Source: Actinopolymorpha singaporensis | GTDB lineage: Bacteria; Actinomycetota; Actinomycetes; Propionibacteriales; Actinopolymorphaceae | Direction of reading: 5' to 3' | DNA length: 64,000 bases | Assembly (NCBI RefSeq): GCF_900104745.1 | Contig: NZ_LT629732.1 | Location: 3,273,981-3,337,980, forward strand | Part shown: positions 31,679 through 41,642 of the stretch, piece after piece | How positions within the stretch are numbered: the first letter of the stretch is position 1 | Layout of the letters: each line of letters starts with the position of its first letter | Notes under the pieces: model-generated | What the model saw: only the letters and a program-made list of their open reading frames with translations | Databases searched by the model: none | What the model was told of the DNA's origin: nothing | Made by a program: the position numbers and the translations under genes

Positions 31679-32463
31679 TCGACGCACTGCGGTTCGAGTG
31701 GATTCGGATCCGCACCATCCGCTCCACGTACTGGCTCACCGCCCTGGCCCTGCTGCTGAGCGCCACGGTCGCCGGAGTGGTCGCCTACTTCGGGCGGGAG
31801 AACGCGATCAGGCCCGAGACGGCCGGGGTGATCCTCACCGGCGGGTCGGCGTTCAGCCCGCTGCCGTTCACGGCGGTGTTCATGGGGATCATCGGGGTGT
31901 TCGCGTTCGGCCACGAGTACCGTCACGGCACGATCCTGCCCACCCTGACCGCCGTGCCCCGGCGTGGCTCGCTCGTGCTCGCCAAGGCCGTGACGGTGAT
32001 CGGCTGGTCGCTGGTGGTGGCCGTGGTCAGCGTGGCGCTGAACTGGGCGGTGGCCCGGGTGCTGTCGGGCCAGTCGCTGCCGCTGTTCGACGCGCCCGTC
32101 GGGCCGGCGTTGGGTGGCTACCTCGGTTTCGTCGTGCTGTGGGGTCTGCTCGGCCTCGGCCTGGGCGCCCTGCTGCGGAGCCTGCCGGCGGCGATGGTGC
32201 TGCTCTTCGTCGTCCCGCTGGTGGTGGAGCCGCTGCTCGGCGCACTCACCATGATCCCCGCGCTGGAGTCGCTGCGGGAGTACGTCAACTACCTGCCCTT
32301 CACGGCCGGGAACGCCATGTCGCAGACCATGACGGAGCTGGGCGGCGACGGACCGCAGCTGGTCGGCCAGCCGAGCCGCCTGGTCAGCAGCCTCACCTTC
32401 ACCGCGTGGGTGGCAGCCCTGCTCGCCGCCGCGACGGCGCTGTTCCACAAGCGCGACGCCTGA
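31675..32463 (+). CDS. ABC-2 type transporter permease
   Basis: A 262-residue membrane subunit partnering the ATPase just upstream (4-base ATGA overlap). It begins MIDALRFEWIRIRTIRSTYWLTALALLLSAT, the typical cytoplasmic start and first helix of these permeases, and has six hydrophobic segments, including GVFAFGHEYRHGTILPTL, where the coupling-helix motif EYRHGT links to the ATPase. A GC-rich hairpin follows the stop. Two chains plus two ATPases would form the exporter. Confidence 0.9.
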   Translation: MIDALRFEWIRIRTIRSTYWLTALALLLSATVAGVVAYFGRENAIRPETAGVILTGGSAFSPLPFTAVFMGIIGVFAFGHEYRHGTILPTLTAVPRRGSLVLAKAVTVIGWSLVVAVVSVALNWAVARVLSGQSLPLFDAPVGPALGGYLGFVVLWGLLGLGLGALLRSLPAAMVLLFVVPLVVEPLLGALTMIPALESLREYVNYLPFTAGNAMSQTMTELGGDGPQLVGQPSRLVSSLTFTAWVAALLAAATALFHKRDA

Positions 32464-32475
32464 ACCCTCGCTGGT

Positions 32476-32503
32476 GCCCCGGTGCTCCGGTGCCTGCCGG
32501 GGC
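32476..32503 (+). terminator. GC-rich hairpin after the ABC operon
   Basis: GCCCCGG (32476-32482) and CCGGGGC (32497-32503) can pair across a 14-base loop directly after the permease; TAAAGT follows and may be the -10 of the malic enzyme gene. There is no T run. Confidence 0.4.
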
Positions 32504-32564
32504 CTAAAGTGAGACCGTTCGGACACTGCCGTTCGAACCGCGTGGGCGATCGTGAGGAGCGGAC

Positions 32565-33959
32565 GTGACTTCGGTGCCGAGTGCTTCGTACTCCATCACC
32601 GTACGACTCGAGGTACCTGCCGGCGGACGGGCGGTCAGTGAGCTCACCGCCGCCGTCGAGCACGCGGGCGGCACCATCACCGCGCTCGACGTCACCGCCT
32701 CCGGGCACGAGCGGCTGCGGATCGACGTCACCTGCGCCGCCACGGACACCGCGCACGCCGACCGTCTGGTCGAGGTGCTGCGCCAGGTCGCCGGCGTCGC
32801 GATCCACAAGGTGTCCGACCGCACCTTCCTCATGCACCTCGGTGGCAAGATCGAGATGCAGGCCAAGCACCCGATCCGCAACCGCGACGACCTGTCGATG
32901 ATCTACACCCCGGGCGTGGCCCGGGTGTCGATGGCGATCGCCGCCAACCCCGACGACGCCCGCCGGCTGACGATCAAGCGCAACTCCGTCGCCGTGGTCA
33001 GCGACGGGTCCGCCGTTCTCGGCCTGGGCAACATCGGCCCGCACGCCGCGCTGCCGGTGATGGAGGGCAAGGCGGCGCTGTTCAAGCGGTTCGCCGGCAT
33101 CGACGCCTGGCCGCTGTGCCTGGACACCCAGGACGTCGACACGATCGTGGAGGTCGTCCGCAGCATCGCCCCCGGCTTTGCCGGGATCAACCTGGAGGAC
33201 ATCTCCGCCCCGCGCTGCTTCGAGGTCGAACGCCGGCTGCGGGACCTGCTCGACATCCCGGTGTTCCACGACGATCAGCACGGCACCGCGATCGTCGTCC
33301 TGGCGGCGCTGACCAACGCCCTGCGGATCGTCGGCAAGGATCTCGCCCACGTCCGGATCGTGATGTCGGGAGCGGGAGCGGCCGGGAGCGCGATCCTGCG
33401 GCTGTTGCTCGCCGCCGGCGCCAAGGACGTCCTGGTGGCCGACATCGACGGCGTGATCCACGCCGGCCGCGAGGGGCTGTCGCCGGAGCTGCGCTGGATC
33501 GCCGAGCACACCAACCAGGCGCGTTACGCGGGCGACCTGCACGGCGCGGTCGTCGGGGCCGACGTGTTCGTCGGTGTCTCCGCACCCAACGTCCTGGCCG
33601 GAGCCGACGTGGCGACCATGAACAAGGGCGCGATCGTCTTCGCGCTGGCCAACCCCGACCCCGAGGTCGACCCGGCGGAGGCCCGCGAGCACGCCAGCGT
33701 CGTGGCCACCGGCCGCAGCGACTACCCCAACCAGATCAACAATGTGCTGGCCTTCCCCGGCGTCTTCCGTGGCCTGCTCGACGCCCAGAGCCACCACGTC
33801 GACGAGACCATGTTGCTGGCCGCCGCCCAGGCGATCGCGAACGTCGTCACCGAGGACCAGCTCAATGTCAACTACGTGATCCCGAGCGTCTTCCACCCGG
33901 ACGTGCACAGCGCGGTCGCGGCCGCGGTCCGCGACGCGGTGGCTGCCTCCAGCCACTGA
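32565..33959 (+). CDS. NAD(P)-dependent malic enzyme with N-terminal ACT domain
   Basis: A 464-residue oxidative decarboxylase converting malate to pyruvate and CO2. Residues 1-80 form an ACT-like regulatory domain (YSITVRLEVPAGGRAVSEL). The malic domain follows: SMIYTPGVARV, SDGSAVLGLGNIGPHAALPVMEGKAALFK, NLEDISAPRCFEVE and FHDDQHGTAIVVLAAL (metal-ligand Asp pair). The Rossmann domain has VMSGAGAAGSAI, and the end has NQINNVLAFPGVFRGLLDA. The ACT domain suggests allosteric control by an amino acid or other metabolite. The GTG start follows GAGGAGCGGAC. The stop overlaps the start of the VanZ-like gene. Confidence 0.94.
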   Translation: MTSVPSASYSITVRLEVPAGGRAVSELTAAVEHAGGTITALDVTASGHERLRIDVTCAATDTAHADRLVEVLRQVAGVAIHKVSDRTFLMHLGGKIEMQAKHPIRNRDDLSMIYTPGVARVSMAIAANPDDARRLTIKRNSVAVVSDGSAVLGLGNIGPHAALPVMEGKAALFKRFAGIDAWPLCLDTQDVDTIVEVVRSIAPGFAGINLEDISAPRCFEVERRLRDLLDIPVFHDDQHGTAIVVLAALTNALRIVGKDLAHVRIVMSGAGAAGSAILRLLLAAGAKDVLVADIDGVIHAGREGLSPELRWIAEHTNQARYAGDLHGAVVGADVFVGVSAPNVLAGADVATMNKGAIVFALANPDPEVDPAEAREHASVVATGRSDYPNQINNVLAFPGVFRGLLDAQSHHVDETMLLAAAQAIANVVTEDQLNVNYVIPSVFHPDVHSAVAAAVRDAVAASSH

Positions 33960-34429
33960 TGCGCCGGCTCACGGGGGCGGCCGGCGTCGCGTGGTGGGTG
34001 GCGTTCGGGCTGGCGTGTGTGCTCAACCTCTACGGCCTGTACGCGCCCAGCGAACCCGGCCCGGTCCTGTCGTTCAGCTATGCCGACAAGTTGGCGCATT
34101 TCGCGACCTTCGCCTCGGTCGCCTGGACCGGCGGCCGGGCGGGTGTTCCGGTGCGCTGGCTGGCCGGGATCCTCGTCCTGAACGCGGTAGGCAGCGAGAT
34201 CGTCCAGGGAACCCTGATGGCGCAGCGTGAGGGCGACCCGTTCGACGTACTCGCCGACGTGGTCGGGATCACGCTGGGCCTGGCCCTTGCCCGGGCCGGT
34301 CGCCGTTTCGCTGCCAGGGAGTCCGCGGTGACCAGGAGGTCCGCGGGGACGGACGGGTCCGCCGCCGAGGATCTGCCGGCCCGGGACGGCGGTGACGCTC
34401 GTACGACGGCTCCGGACGCGGGATCATGA
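33959..34429 (+). CDS. VanZ-like membrane protein
   Basis: A 156-residue protein with three or four helices and the VanZ pattern SYADKLAHFATFASVAWTG, then GSEIVQGTLMAQREGDPFDVLADVVGITLG. The D-K-x-x-H-F and E-x-x-Q motifs are conserved in the family. VanZ confers teicoplanin tolerance in enterococci, but the common chromosomal members have no known biochemical role. The ATG overlaps the malic enzyme stop (TGATG). The 40-residue C-terminal tail is disordered. Confidence 0.82.
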   Translation: MRRLTGAAGVAWWVAFGLACVLNLYGLYAPSEPGPVLSFSYADKLAHFATFASVAWTGGRAGVPVRWLAGILVLNAVGSEIVQGTLMAQREGDPFDVLADVVGITLGLALARAGRRFAARESAVTRRSAGTDGSAAEDLPARDGGDARTTAPDAGS

Positions 34430-34433
34430 GGAC

Positions 34434-34997
34434 ATGACCGGGGACTACTACACCGGGCAGTTGCTGGTAGCGACGCCCGCGCTGACCGACTCCAACTTCG
34501 CCCGTGGCGTCGTCCTGGTCCTCGACCACGACCACGACGGTGCCCTCGGGGTGCTGGTCAACCGTCCCAGCGAGCTGCCGGTCACCTCCGTCCTCGCCCA
34601 GTGGAGCGACCTGGTCTGCCCGCCGGACGTGCTCTTCCACGGCGGGCCGGTGGCCACCGACTCCGCGCTGGCGCTGGCGGAGGTGCCTGCCGACGGCGAG
34701 GCCGAGCCGCTCGGGTGGCGGCGGCTGCACGGGCACCTCGGCCTGGTCGACCTGGACACCCCTCCGGAGCTGCTGGCCGGCGGGATCCGTGCCATGCGGA
34801 TGTTCGCCGGTTACGCCGGGTGGTCGCCCGGCCAGCTGGAGGCCGAGGTCAAGGAGGGCGGCTGGTACGTCGTGGACGCCGAGCCCGGCGACGCGTTCAC
34901 CACCGACCCGGAAGGTCTGTGGCGGCGGGTGCTTCGACGGCAGCCGGACGAGCTCGCCCTGGTGGCGACGTTCCCCGAGGACCCGTCCCTGAACTGA
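34434..34997 (+). CDS. YqgE/AlgH family protein
   Basis: A 187-residue protein of the YqgE/AlgH family: YTGQLLVATPALTDSNFARGVVLVLDHDHDGALGVLVNRPSE at the N-terminus and VLFHGGPVATDSALAL are diagnostic, and the C-terminal MFAGYAGWSPGQLEAEVKEGGWYVVDA is also well kept. Members are widely conserved with no settled function. The ATG at 34434 is 4 bases after the VanZ stop; the longer frame to 34392 overlaps that gene. Confidence 0.93.
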   Translation: MTGDYYTGQLLVATPALTDSNFARGVVLVLDHDHDGALGVLVNRPSELPVTSVLAQWSDLVCPPDVLFHGGPVATDSALALAEVPADGEAEPLGWRRLHGHLGLVDLDTPPELLAGGIRAMRMFAGYAGWSPGQLEAEVKEGGWYVVDAEPGDAFTTDPEGLWRRVLRRQPDELALVATFPEDPSLN

Positions 34998-35069
34998 CCC
35001 GGCCGGGCTGCCTGGTCGATCATGGCCGGAGGCTGTGCGCAGGGGAGGGGAACGTCTAGACTTCGCCGG

Positions 35070-35342
35070 GTGAGTACGCAACTGAGCCCCGGTGCGCAGA
35101 CCGTCGAGGACACCCGCACGGTGCCCTCACACGGTGACGACGGCGATCACGAGCGGTTCTCCCACTACGTACCCAAGGAGAAGCTTGTCGAGGCCATGGT
35201 CACGGGCACGCCCGTGATCGCGCTGTGCGGCAAGGTCTGGGTGCCCAGCCGCGACCCCGAGAGGTTCCCCGTCTGCCCCGAGTGCAAGGAGATCTGGGAA
35301 GGTCTCCCGCCCGGTGGCGGTGACGGCGAGGGCGACGACTGA
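35070..35342 (+). CDS. DUF3039 protein
   Basis: A 90-residue actinobacterial protein. The DUF3039 core is HYVPKEKLVEAMVTGTPVIALCGKVWVPSRDPERFPVCPECKEIW; Cys in ALCGK and the CPEC pair could bind zinc. Its role is unknown, but it is regularly found beside a DEAD/DEAH helicase, as here. TAGACT (35057-35062) ends 7 bases before the GTG, so translation is probably leaderless. Confidence 0.88.
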   Translation: MSTQLSPGAQTVEDTRTVPSHGDDGDHERFSHYVPKEKLVEAMVTGTPVIALCGKVWVPSRDPERFPVCPECKEIWEGLPPGGGDGEGDD

Positions 35343-35419
35343 TCCGCTGACCTGATCCGCCGACCGGCCGGTCCCGCTCGGCGGAGACCGGCCGCCCGGT
35401 GTTTCCCCGCCCGGCGGGG

Positions 35420-35764
35420 TCAGGACTGGTTCCGCCCCGAGGTCTCTGGTGTGCGGGTGGCTGCGCGGGCGGAGGCGGGCGTACCCGCCGACGGGGGAGT
35501 CGAGCGCTGCGTGGGTGGCGTGTGCCGGCGCCGCGCCGGGCGCCGACCGGCGTTCACGGCGAGTTCGACGACGTCGTTCCACTGCTGACGGCGCTGGAGG
35601 TCGGCACACACCGCTTCCCAGGCGTTGCGCTGCCCGAGGTCGGCATCCAGGCCGGGCAGGCGGGACGCCACGTGGCCGACGAGCCTACGGGCGGTTTCCA
35701 CCAGCCCTCGCTGGGGGATCGGAACCTGCCGACCGTCCGAAGTGGACCCGTCGCCATCGACCAT
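35420..35764 (-). CDS. conserved hypothetical protein
   Basis: A 114-residue protein that I cannot place in a named family. Residues 14-65 (PQRGLVETARRLVGHVASRLPGLDADLGQRNAWEAVCADLQRRQQ) look like a compact helical domain; the C-terminal half is Thr/Pro/Ala-rich and disordered. The ATG at 35764 has GAGGAGC upstream. It sits between the DUF3039 gene and the helicase, on the opposite strand, a neighbourhood I believe recurs in actinobacteria (from memory). Function unknown. Confidence 0.62.
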   Translation of the reverse strand: MVDGDGSTSDGRQVPIPQRGLVETARRLVGHVASRLPGLDADLGQRNAWEAVCADLQRRQQWNDVVELAVNAGRRPARRRHTPPTQRSTPPSAGTPASARAATRTPETSGRNQS

Positions 35765-36139
35765 CGCTGCTCCTCGTCGCCCCTGTTCGACCCTGTACGA
35801 CTCCTGCACGGACCCTGTTCGGCCCACGCCGAGTGCCGGCGCGCGCCCCCGATTCCGAGCGCGCCGGCACCTGGCACTGCGGTCGATATTCCCCACTTGG
35901 AGTTTCGCGATGGTTACGGATTGGTCAAGCCTGGGCGGCGGACACGCTCACAGTTCGGTGACCGATCGATAACGGGAGAAGGACCTCATACCCACCGAAA
36001 CCATGACGAGCCGACCCGTCAGACACGCCGTTCGTCCTACCACCTGGGGTGTTGTCCGGTTGCGTGTGGGCCTGGCCCGAAACGATCGGCGATCAAGCTA
36101 GTGTCGCGGGTCGGAGTTCGTCCACGCGGAAGGGAAGAC
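35765..36139. other. 375-base region upstream of the helicase
   Basis: No gene is supported. It is less GC-rich than its surroundings (for example GATGGTTACGGATTGGTC near 35910), as promoter regions are here. TAGTGT at 36099-36104 is a reasonable -10 for the helicase, giving a leader of about 30 bases with the ribosome site AGGGAAG. Confidence 0.4.
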
Positions 36140-38014
36140 GTGAGCACGCCCGCCTCGACGACCGACACCCGTCAAGCAGCCCCCGGCACCGGAAACCCCG
36201 GAGTCGCCGGCGCCGGAGCCGCCAGCACCGTCGGCCCCTGGGGCCGGCTGCGGGCCTGGCAGCAGGAGGCGTTCGACGCCTACAACGCCCGCAGCCCGCG
36301 CGACTACCTCGCGGTCGCGACACCGGGAGCGGGCAAGACGGCGTTCGCCCTCACCATCGCGGCGGACCTGCTCGCCCGGCGGATCGTCGAGAAGGTCATC
36401 GTGGTCACCCCCACCGACCACCTCAAGCGCCAGTGGGCCGACGCGGCCGCGCGCGGCGACATCGCCCTGGACCCGGCGTTCGCCGGCCGTGGTGGGCGCA
36501 CGAGCCGGGACTTCCACGGCGTCGTGGTGACCTACGCCGGGGTGGCTGCGGCGACCCAGGCGCTGCGGGTGCGCTGCGAGCGGTTCAAGACGATGGTGAT
36601 CCTGGACGAGATCCACCACGCCGGCGACGCACTCACCTGGGGCGAGGCGGTCCGTGAGGCGTTCGAGCCGGCCACCCGGCGGCTGTCGCTCACCGGTACG
36701 CCGTTCCGCAGCGACGCCAACCCCATCCCGTTCGTCACCTACGCGCCGGACGCGGAGGGTGTTCCGCGCAGCGAGGCCGACTACGGCTACGGCTACGGCC
36801 GCGCCCTGGCCGACGGCGTGGTGCGGCCGGTGCTGTTCCTGGCGTACTCCGGTGACATGCGCTGGCGGACCAGCGCGGGGGACGAGATGCACGTGCGGCT
36901 CGGCACCCCGCTCACCAAGGACCTCGCGGCCCAGGCCTGGCGGACCGCGCTCGACCCGGCAGGCGACTGGATCCAGACCGTCCTGCGAGCCGCGGACACC
37001 CGGCTCACGGAGGTACGCCGGCACGTCCCCGACGCCGGCGGCCTGGTGATCGCCACCGACCAGGAGACGGCCCGCGCGTACGCGAAGATCCTCGGCCAGG
37101 TCGCCGGCGAGAAGCCCACCGTGGTGCTGTCGGACGAGTCCACGGCGAGCAAGCGGATCGGGCAGTTCGCCGAGAGCGACAGCAGGTGGATGGTCGCCGT
37201 CCGGATGGTGAGCGAGGGCGTGGACGTGCCCCGGCTGGCCGTCGGCGTGTACGCCACCGCCACCCAGACGCCGTTGTTCTTCGCGCAGGCGGTGGGGCGT
37301 TTCGTCCGTGCCCGGCGGCGGGGTGAGACCGCGTCCCTGTTCCTGCCGACGGTCCCGATCCTGCTGCAGTACGCCGCGGAGATGGAGGTCCTGCGTGACC
37401 ATGCGCTGGGCCGGCCGGTGAAGGACGAGGACGACATCTTCGCCGCGGAGGAGGACCTGCTGGCCGAGGCGGCCCGCGGTGAGACCGGCGCCGACCTGCT
37501 GGAGGACCAGCGCTATCAGGCGATCGGGTCGGAGGCGGCGTTCGACCGGCTGGTGTACGACGGCAACGAGTTCGGCGGGGAGCTGGGCGAGGACGAGACG
37601 GAGTTCCTCGGCATCCCCGGGCTGCTCGAGCCCGACCAGATGCGCGAGCTGCTGCGCCGGCGCCGCTCGGGCAACGGCTCCACCTCGCCGGGGTCGCCGT
37701 CCGCGACCAGCTCGTCCGCTTCGTCTTCGGCATCCTCGTCCGCGGCTGTCGGTGCGGTGCCGCCGCCGGTCGCCGAGGAGTCCGCGAGCAGCTCCGGTGC
37801 GCCGGACGGCGCGACGTACCAGCGGCTGGGTGTGCTGCGCCGGGAGCTCAACGGTCTGGTCGCTGCCTGGCACCACCGGACCGGCCAGCCGCACGGTGCG
37901 GTGCACGCCGAGCTGCGCCGGGTGTGCGGAGGGCCGCTGGCGGTGCAGGCCACCGCCGAGCAGCTCCAGGCCCGCATCGACATGATCCGTGCCTGGGCGG
38001 TCAAACGGTCCTGA
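36140..38014 (+). CDS. DEAD/DEAH box helicase (SF2)
   Basis: A 624-residue superfamily 2 helicase. The ATPase motifs are ATPGAGKTAF (Walker A), LDEIHHAGD (DEIH box), SLTGTPFRS (motif III) and QAVGRFVRARR (motif VI); the second RecA domain covers about residues 275-420. RLRAWQQEAFDAYN is the Q-like motif. Residues 500-560 are a Ser-rich linker encoded by near-repetitive codons, and the last 60 residues form a small helical domain (LGVLRRELNGLVAAWHHRTGQPHGAVHAELRR) that also occurs in related actinobacterial helicases. DNA or RNA preference is unknown. The GTG at 36140 follows AGGGAAG. Confidence 0.92.
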   Translation: MSTPASTTDTRQAAPGTGNPGVAGAGAASTVGPWGRLRAWQQEAFDAYNARSPRDYLAVATPGAGKTAFALTIAADLLARRIVEKVIVVTPTDHLKRQWADAAARGDIALDPAFAGRGGRTSRDFHGVVVTYAGVAAATQALRVRCERFKTMVILDEIHHAGDALTWGEAVREAFEPATRRLSLTGTPFRSDANPIPFVTYAPDAEGVPRSEADYGYGYGRALADGVVRPVLFLAYSGDMRWRTSAGDEMHVRLGTPLTKDLAAQAWRTALDPAGDWIQTVLRAADTRLTEVRRHVPDAGGLVIATDQETARAYAKILGQVAGEKPTVVLSDESTASKRIGQFAESDSRWMVAVRMVSEGVDVPRLAVGVYATATQTPLFFAQAVGRFVRARRRGETASLFLPTVPILLQYAAEMEVLRDHALGRPVKDEDDIFAAEEDLLAEAARGETGADLLEDQRYQAIGSEAAFDRLVYDGNEFGGELGEDETEFLGIPGLLEPDQMRELLRRRRSGNGSTSPGSPSATSSSASSSASSSAAVGAVPPPVAEESASSSGAPDGATYQRLGVLRRELNGLVAAWHHRTGQPHGAVHAELRRVCGGPLAVQATAEQLQARIDMIRAWAVKRS

Positions 38015-38038
38015 GTTCGTGCTGGCCTCGGGCCCGGG

Positions 38039-39941
<1,903 letters not shown>

Positions 39942-39965
39942 CCTGCCCGCCGTACCGTATGGGGC

Positions 39966-41354
39966 ATGGCGGAAACCTCTGATGACCTGATCACCGCCCT
40001 GCGGGCAGAGCTCCCGGACGAGGCGGTCGTCACCGACCCGGACCGGCTGGCGTCGTACCAGCACGACATGGCGACGTTCTGCCCGTACGGCACACCCGCG
40101 GTCGGTGTGCTCGCCCGGTCCACCGAGCACGTACAGCACGTCCTGCGGGTCGCGTCACGCCTCGGCGTACCGGTCGTGCCCCAGGGCGGGCGCACGGGCC
40201 TGTCCGGCGGGGCCAACGCGATCGACGGCTGCATCGTGTTGTCGTTGGAGAAGATGACCACGATCCGCGAGATCGACGCGCCCAACCGGATCGCGGTGGT
40301 CGAGCCCGGCGTCCTCAACTCGACGCTGTCGGCGGCGGTCGCCGAGGACGGGCTGTTCTATCCGCCCGACCCGTCCAGCTGGGAGATCTCCACCCTCGGT
40401 GGCAACGTGGCCACCAACGCCGGCGGGCTGTGCTGTGTGAAGTACGGCGTCACCGCCGACTTCGTGCGCGGCCTGGAGGTGGTGCTCGCCGACGGCGAGG
40501 TGCTGCGCACCGGACGGCGGACCGCCAAGGGGGTGGCGGGCTACGACCTCACCCGCCTGTTCGTCGGCTCGGAGGGGACGCTCGGCGTCGTCACCGAGGT
40601 GACGCTGGCGTTGCGGCCGACCGGGCAGGAACCGCACACGGTCGCGGGACTCTTCCCGACGGTGGCGCAGGCCGGTGACGCGGTGGCCCGGGTGGTCGCC
40701 GCGGGTCTGGTGCCGAGCCTGCTGGAGTTCATGGACCAGACGTCGCTGCGGGCGGCCAACGACTACCGGAACATGGGCCTGCCCGAGAACGCCGCCGCGA
40801 TGCTGATCGCGCAGTCCGACGCCGACACGGACCGCGCCGTGGCCGACATCGGCGCCATCGCGGCGATCTTCACCGAGGCGGGCGGCTTCGACGTCGTGGA
40901 GGCCGAGGACCTGGCCGAGGGCGAGATGCTGCTGACCGCGCGCCGGGACTCCCACTACGCCCTGGAGGCGCTGGGCTCGCGGCTGACCGACGACGTGTGC
41001 GTTCCGCTGAGCCGGCTGGCCGACTTCGTCCACCAGGTGGAGAAGGTGGCCGCCGAGGTCGACCTCACCATCGCCACCGTCGGCCACGCCGGCGACGGCA
41101 ACCTCCATCCCAGCGTGATGTTCGACGCGGGCGACGCCGACCAGGTACGCCGCGCCGACCGGGCGTTCGACGAGATCATGCGGATCGGCCTGGAGATGGG
41201 CGGCACGGTGACCGGTGAGCACGGCGTCGGTGTGCTGAAGCGCGACTGGCTGGCGCGGGAGCTCGGGCCGGTCGGGGAGCGGGTGCACCGGGAGCTGAAA
41301 CGGCTCTTCGACCCGGCCGGGATCCTCAACCCCGGAAAGGTGCTCGCGCCCTGA
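39966..41354 (+). CDS. FAD-linked oxidase, glycolate oxidase GlcD-like
   Basis: A 462-residue flavoprotein of the D-2-hydroxyacid dehydrogenase group (VAO/PCMH fold). The FAD-binding segments are VPVVPQGGRTGLSGGANAIDGC and LGGNVATNAGGLCCVKYG; the C-terminal FAD-oxidase domain has TVGHAGDGNLHP (metal-binding His) and MGGTVTGEHGVGVLKR, ending RLFDPAGILNPGKVL. Likely substrates are glycolate, D-lactate or D-2-hydroxyglutarate; GlcE and GlcF subunits are not adjacent, which favours a single-subunit dehydrogenase. It lies 24 bases after hppD, so 4-hydroxyphenyllactate is also conceivable (inference). Confidence 0.9.
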   Translation: MAETSDDLITALRAELPDEAVVTDPDRLASYQHDMATFCPYGTPAVGVLARSTEHVQHVLRVASRLGVPVVPQGGRTGLSGGANAIDGCIVLSLEKMTTIREIDAPNRIAVVEPGVLNSTLSAAVAEDGLFYPPDPSSWEISTLGGNVATNAGGLCCVKYGVTADFVRGLEVVLADGEVLRTGRRTAKGVAGYDLTRLFVGSEGTLGVVTEVTLALRPTGQEPHTVAGLFPTVAQAGDAVARVVAAGLVPSLLEFMDQTSLRAANDYRNMGLPENAAAMLIAQSDADTDRAVADIGAIAAIFTEAGGFDVVEAEDLAEGEMLLTARRDSHYALEALGSRLTDDVCVPLSRLADFVHQVEKVAAEVDLTIATVGHAGDGNLHPSVMFDAGDADQVRRADRAFDEIMRIGLEMGGTVTGEHGVGVLKRDWLARELGPVGERVHRELKRLFDPAGILNPGKVLAP

Positions 41355-41378
41355 CCGGTGTCGCGTAGGAGGCGTTCT

Positions 41379-41392
41379 ATCGAAACGCTTTC
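41379..41392. promoter_or_regulatory. LacI-type operator-like site upstream of the ABC importer
   Basis: ATCGAAACGCTTTC has the AA-NCG-N-TT core and GAAA/TTTC arms usual for LacI-family operators. It is about 250 bases upstream of the solute-binding protein gene, in a region less GC-rich than its surroundings. The match is short and could be chance. Confidence 0.4.
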
Positions 41393-41642
41393 TGCGTTCA
41401 TTATCCGAACGGAGGCGCGGCCGTGATCGGCCATTGTCAACGAATTGCACTCGCCCGGTAGCTACTCGTATCCGATACCGGTCGCAGGCAGTGCTACTGA
41501 GTCTTTCCCGCGAACGCAACACAACCATTTCGTTGCCATTTCCATCTGGTGTCGGTACCCGCTTGCCCGTAGCCTGCTGGGCATCCGTCATCCGGTGACT
41601 GCGCGAGGGCCGCGTTTCCCCGTGCGGGAGAGGATTCAAGCG

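Noticed and set aside
35355-35395. Bidirectional terminator between DUF3039 and the hypothetical gene
   Set aside because: CCGCCGA/TCGGCGG can pair, but several competing GC-rich pairings exist and no loop is clearly favoured.
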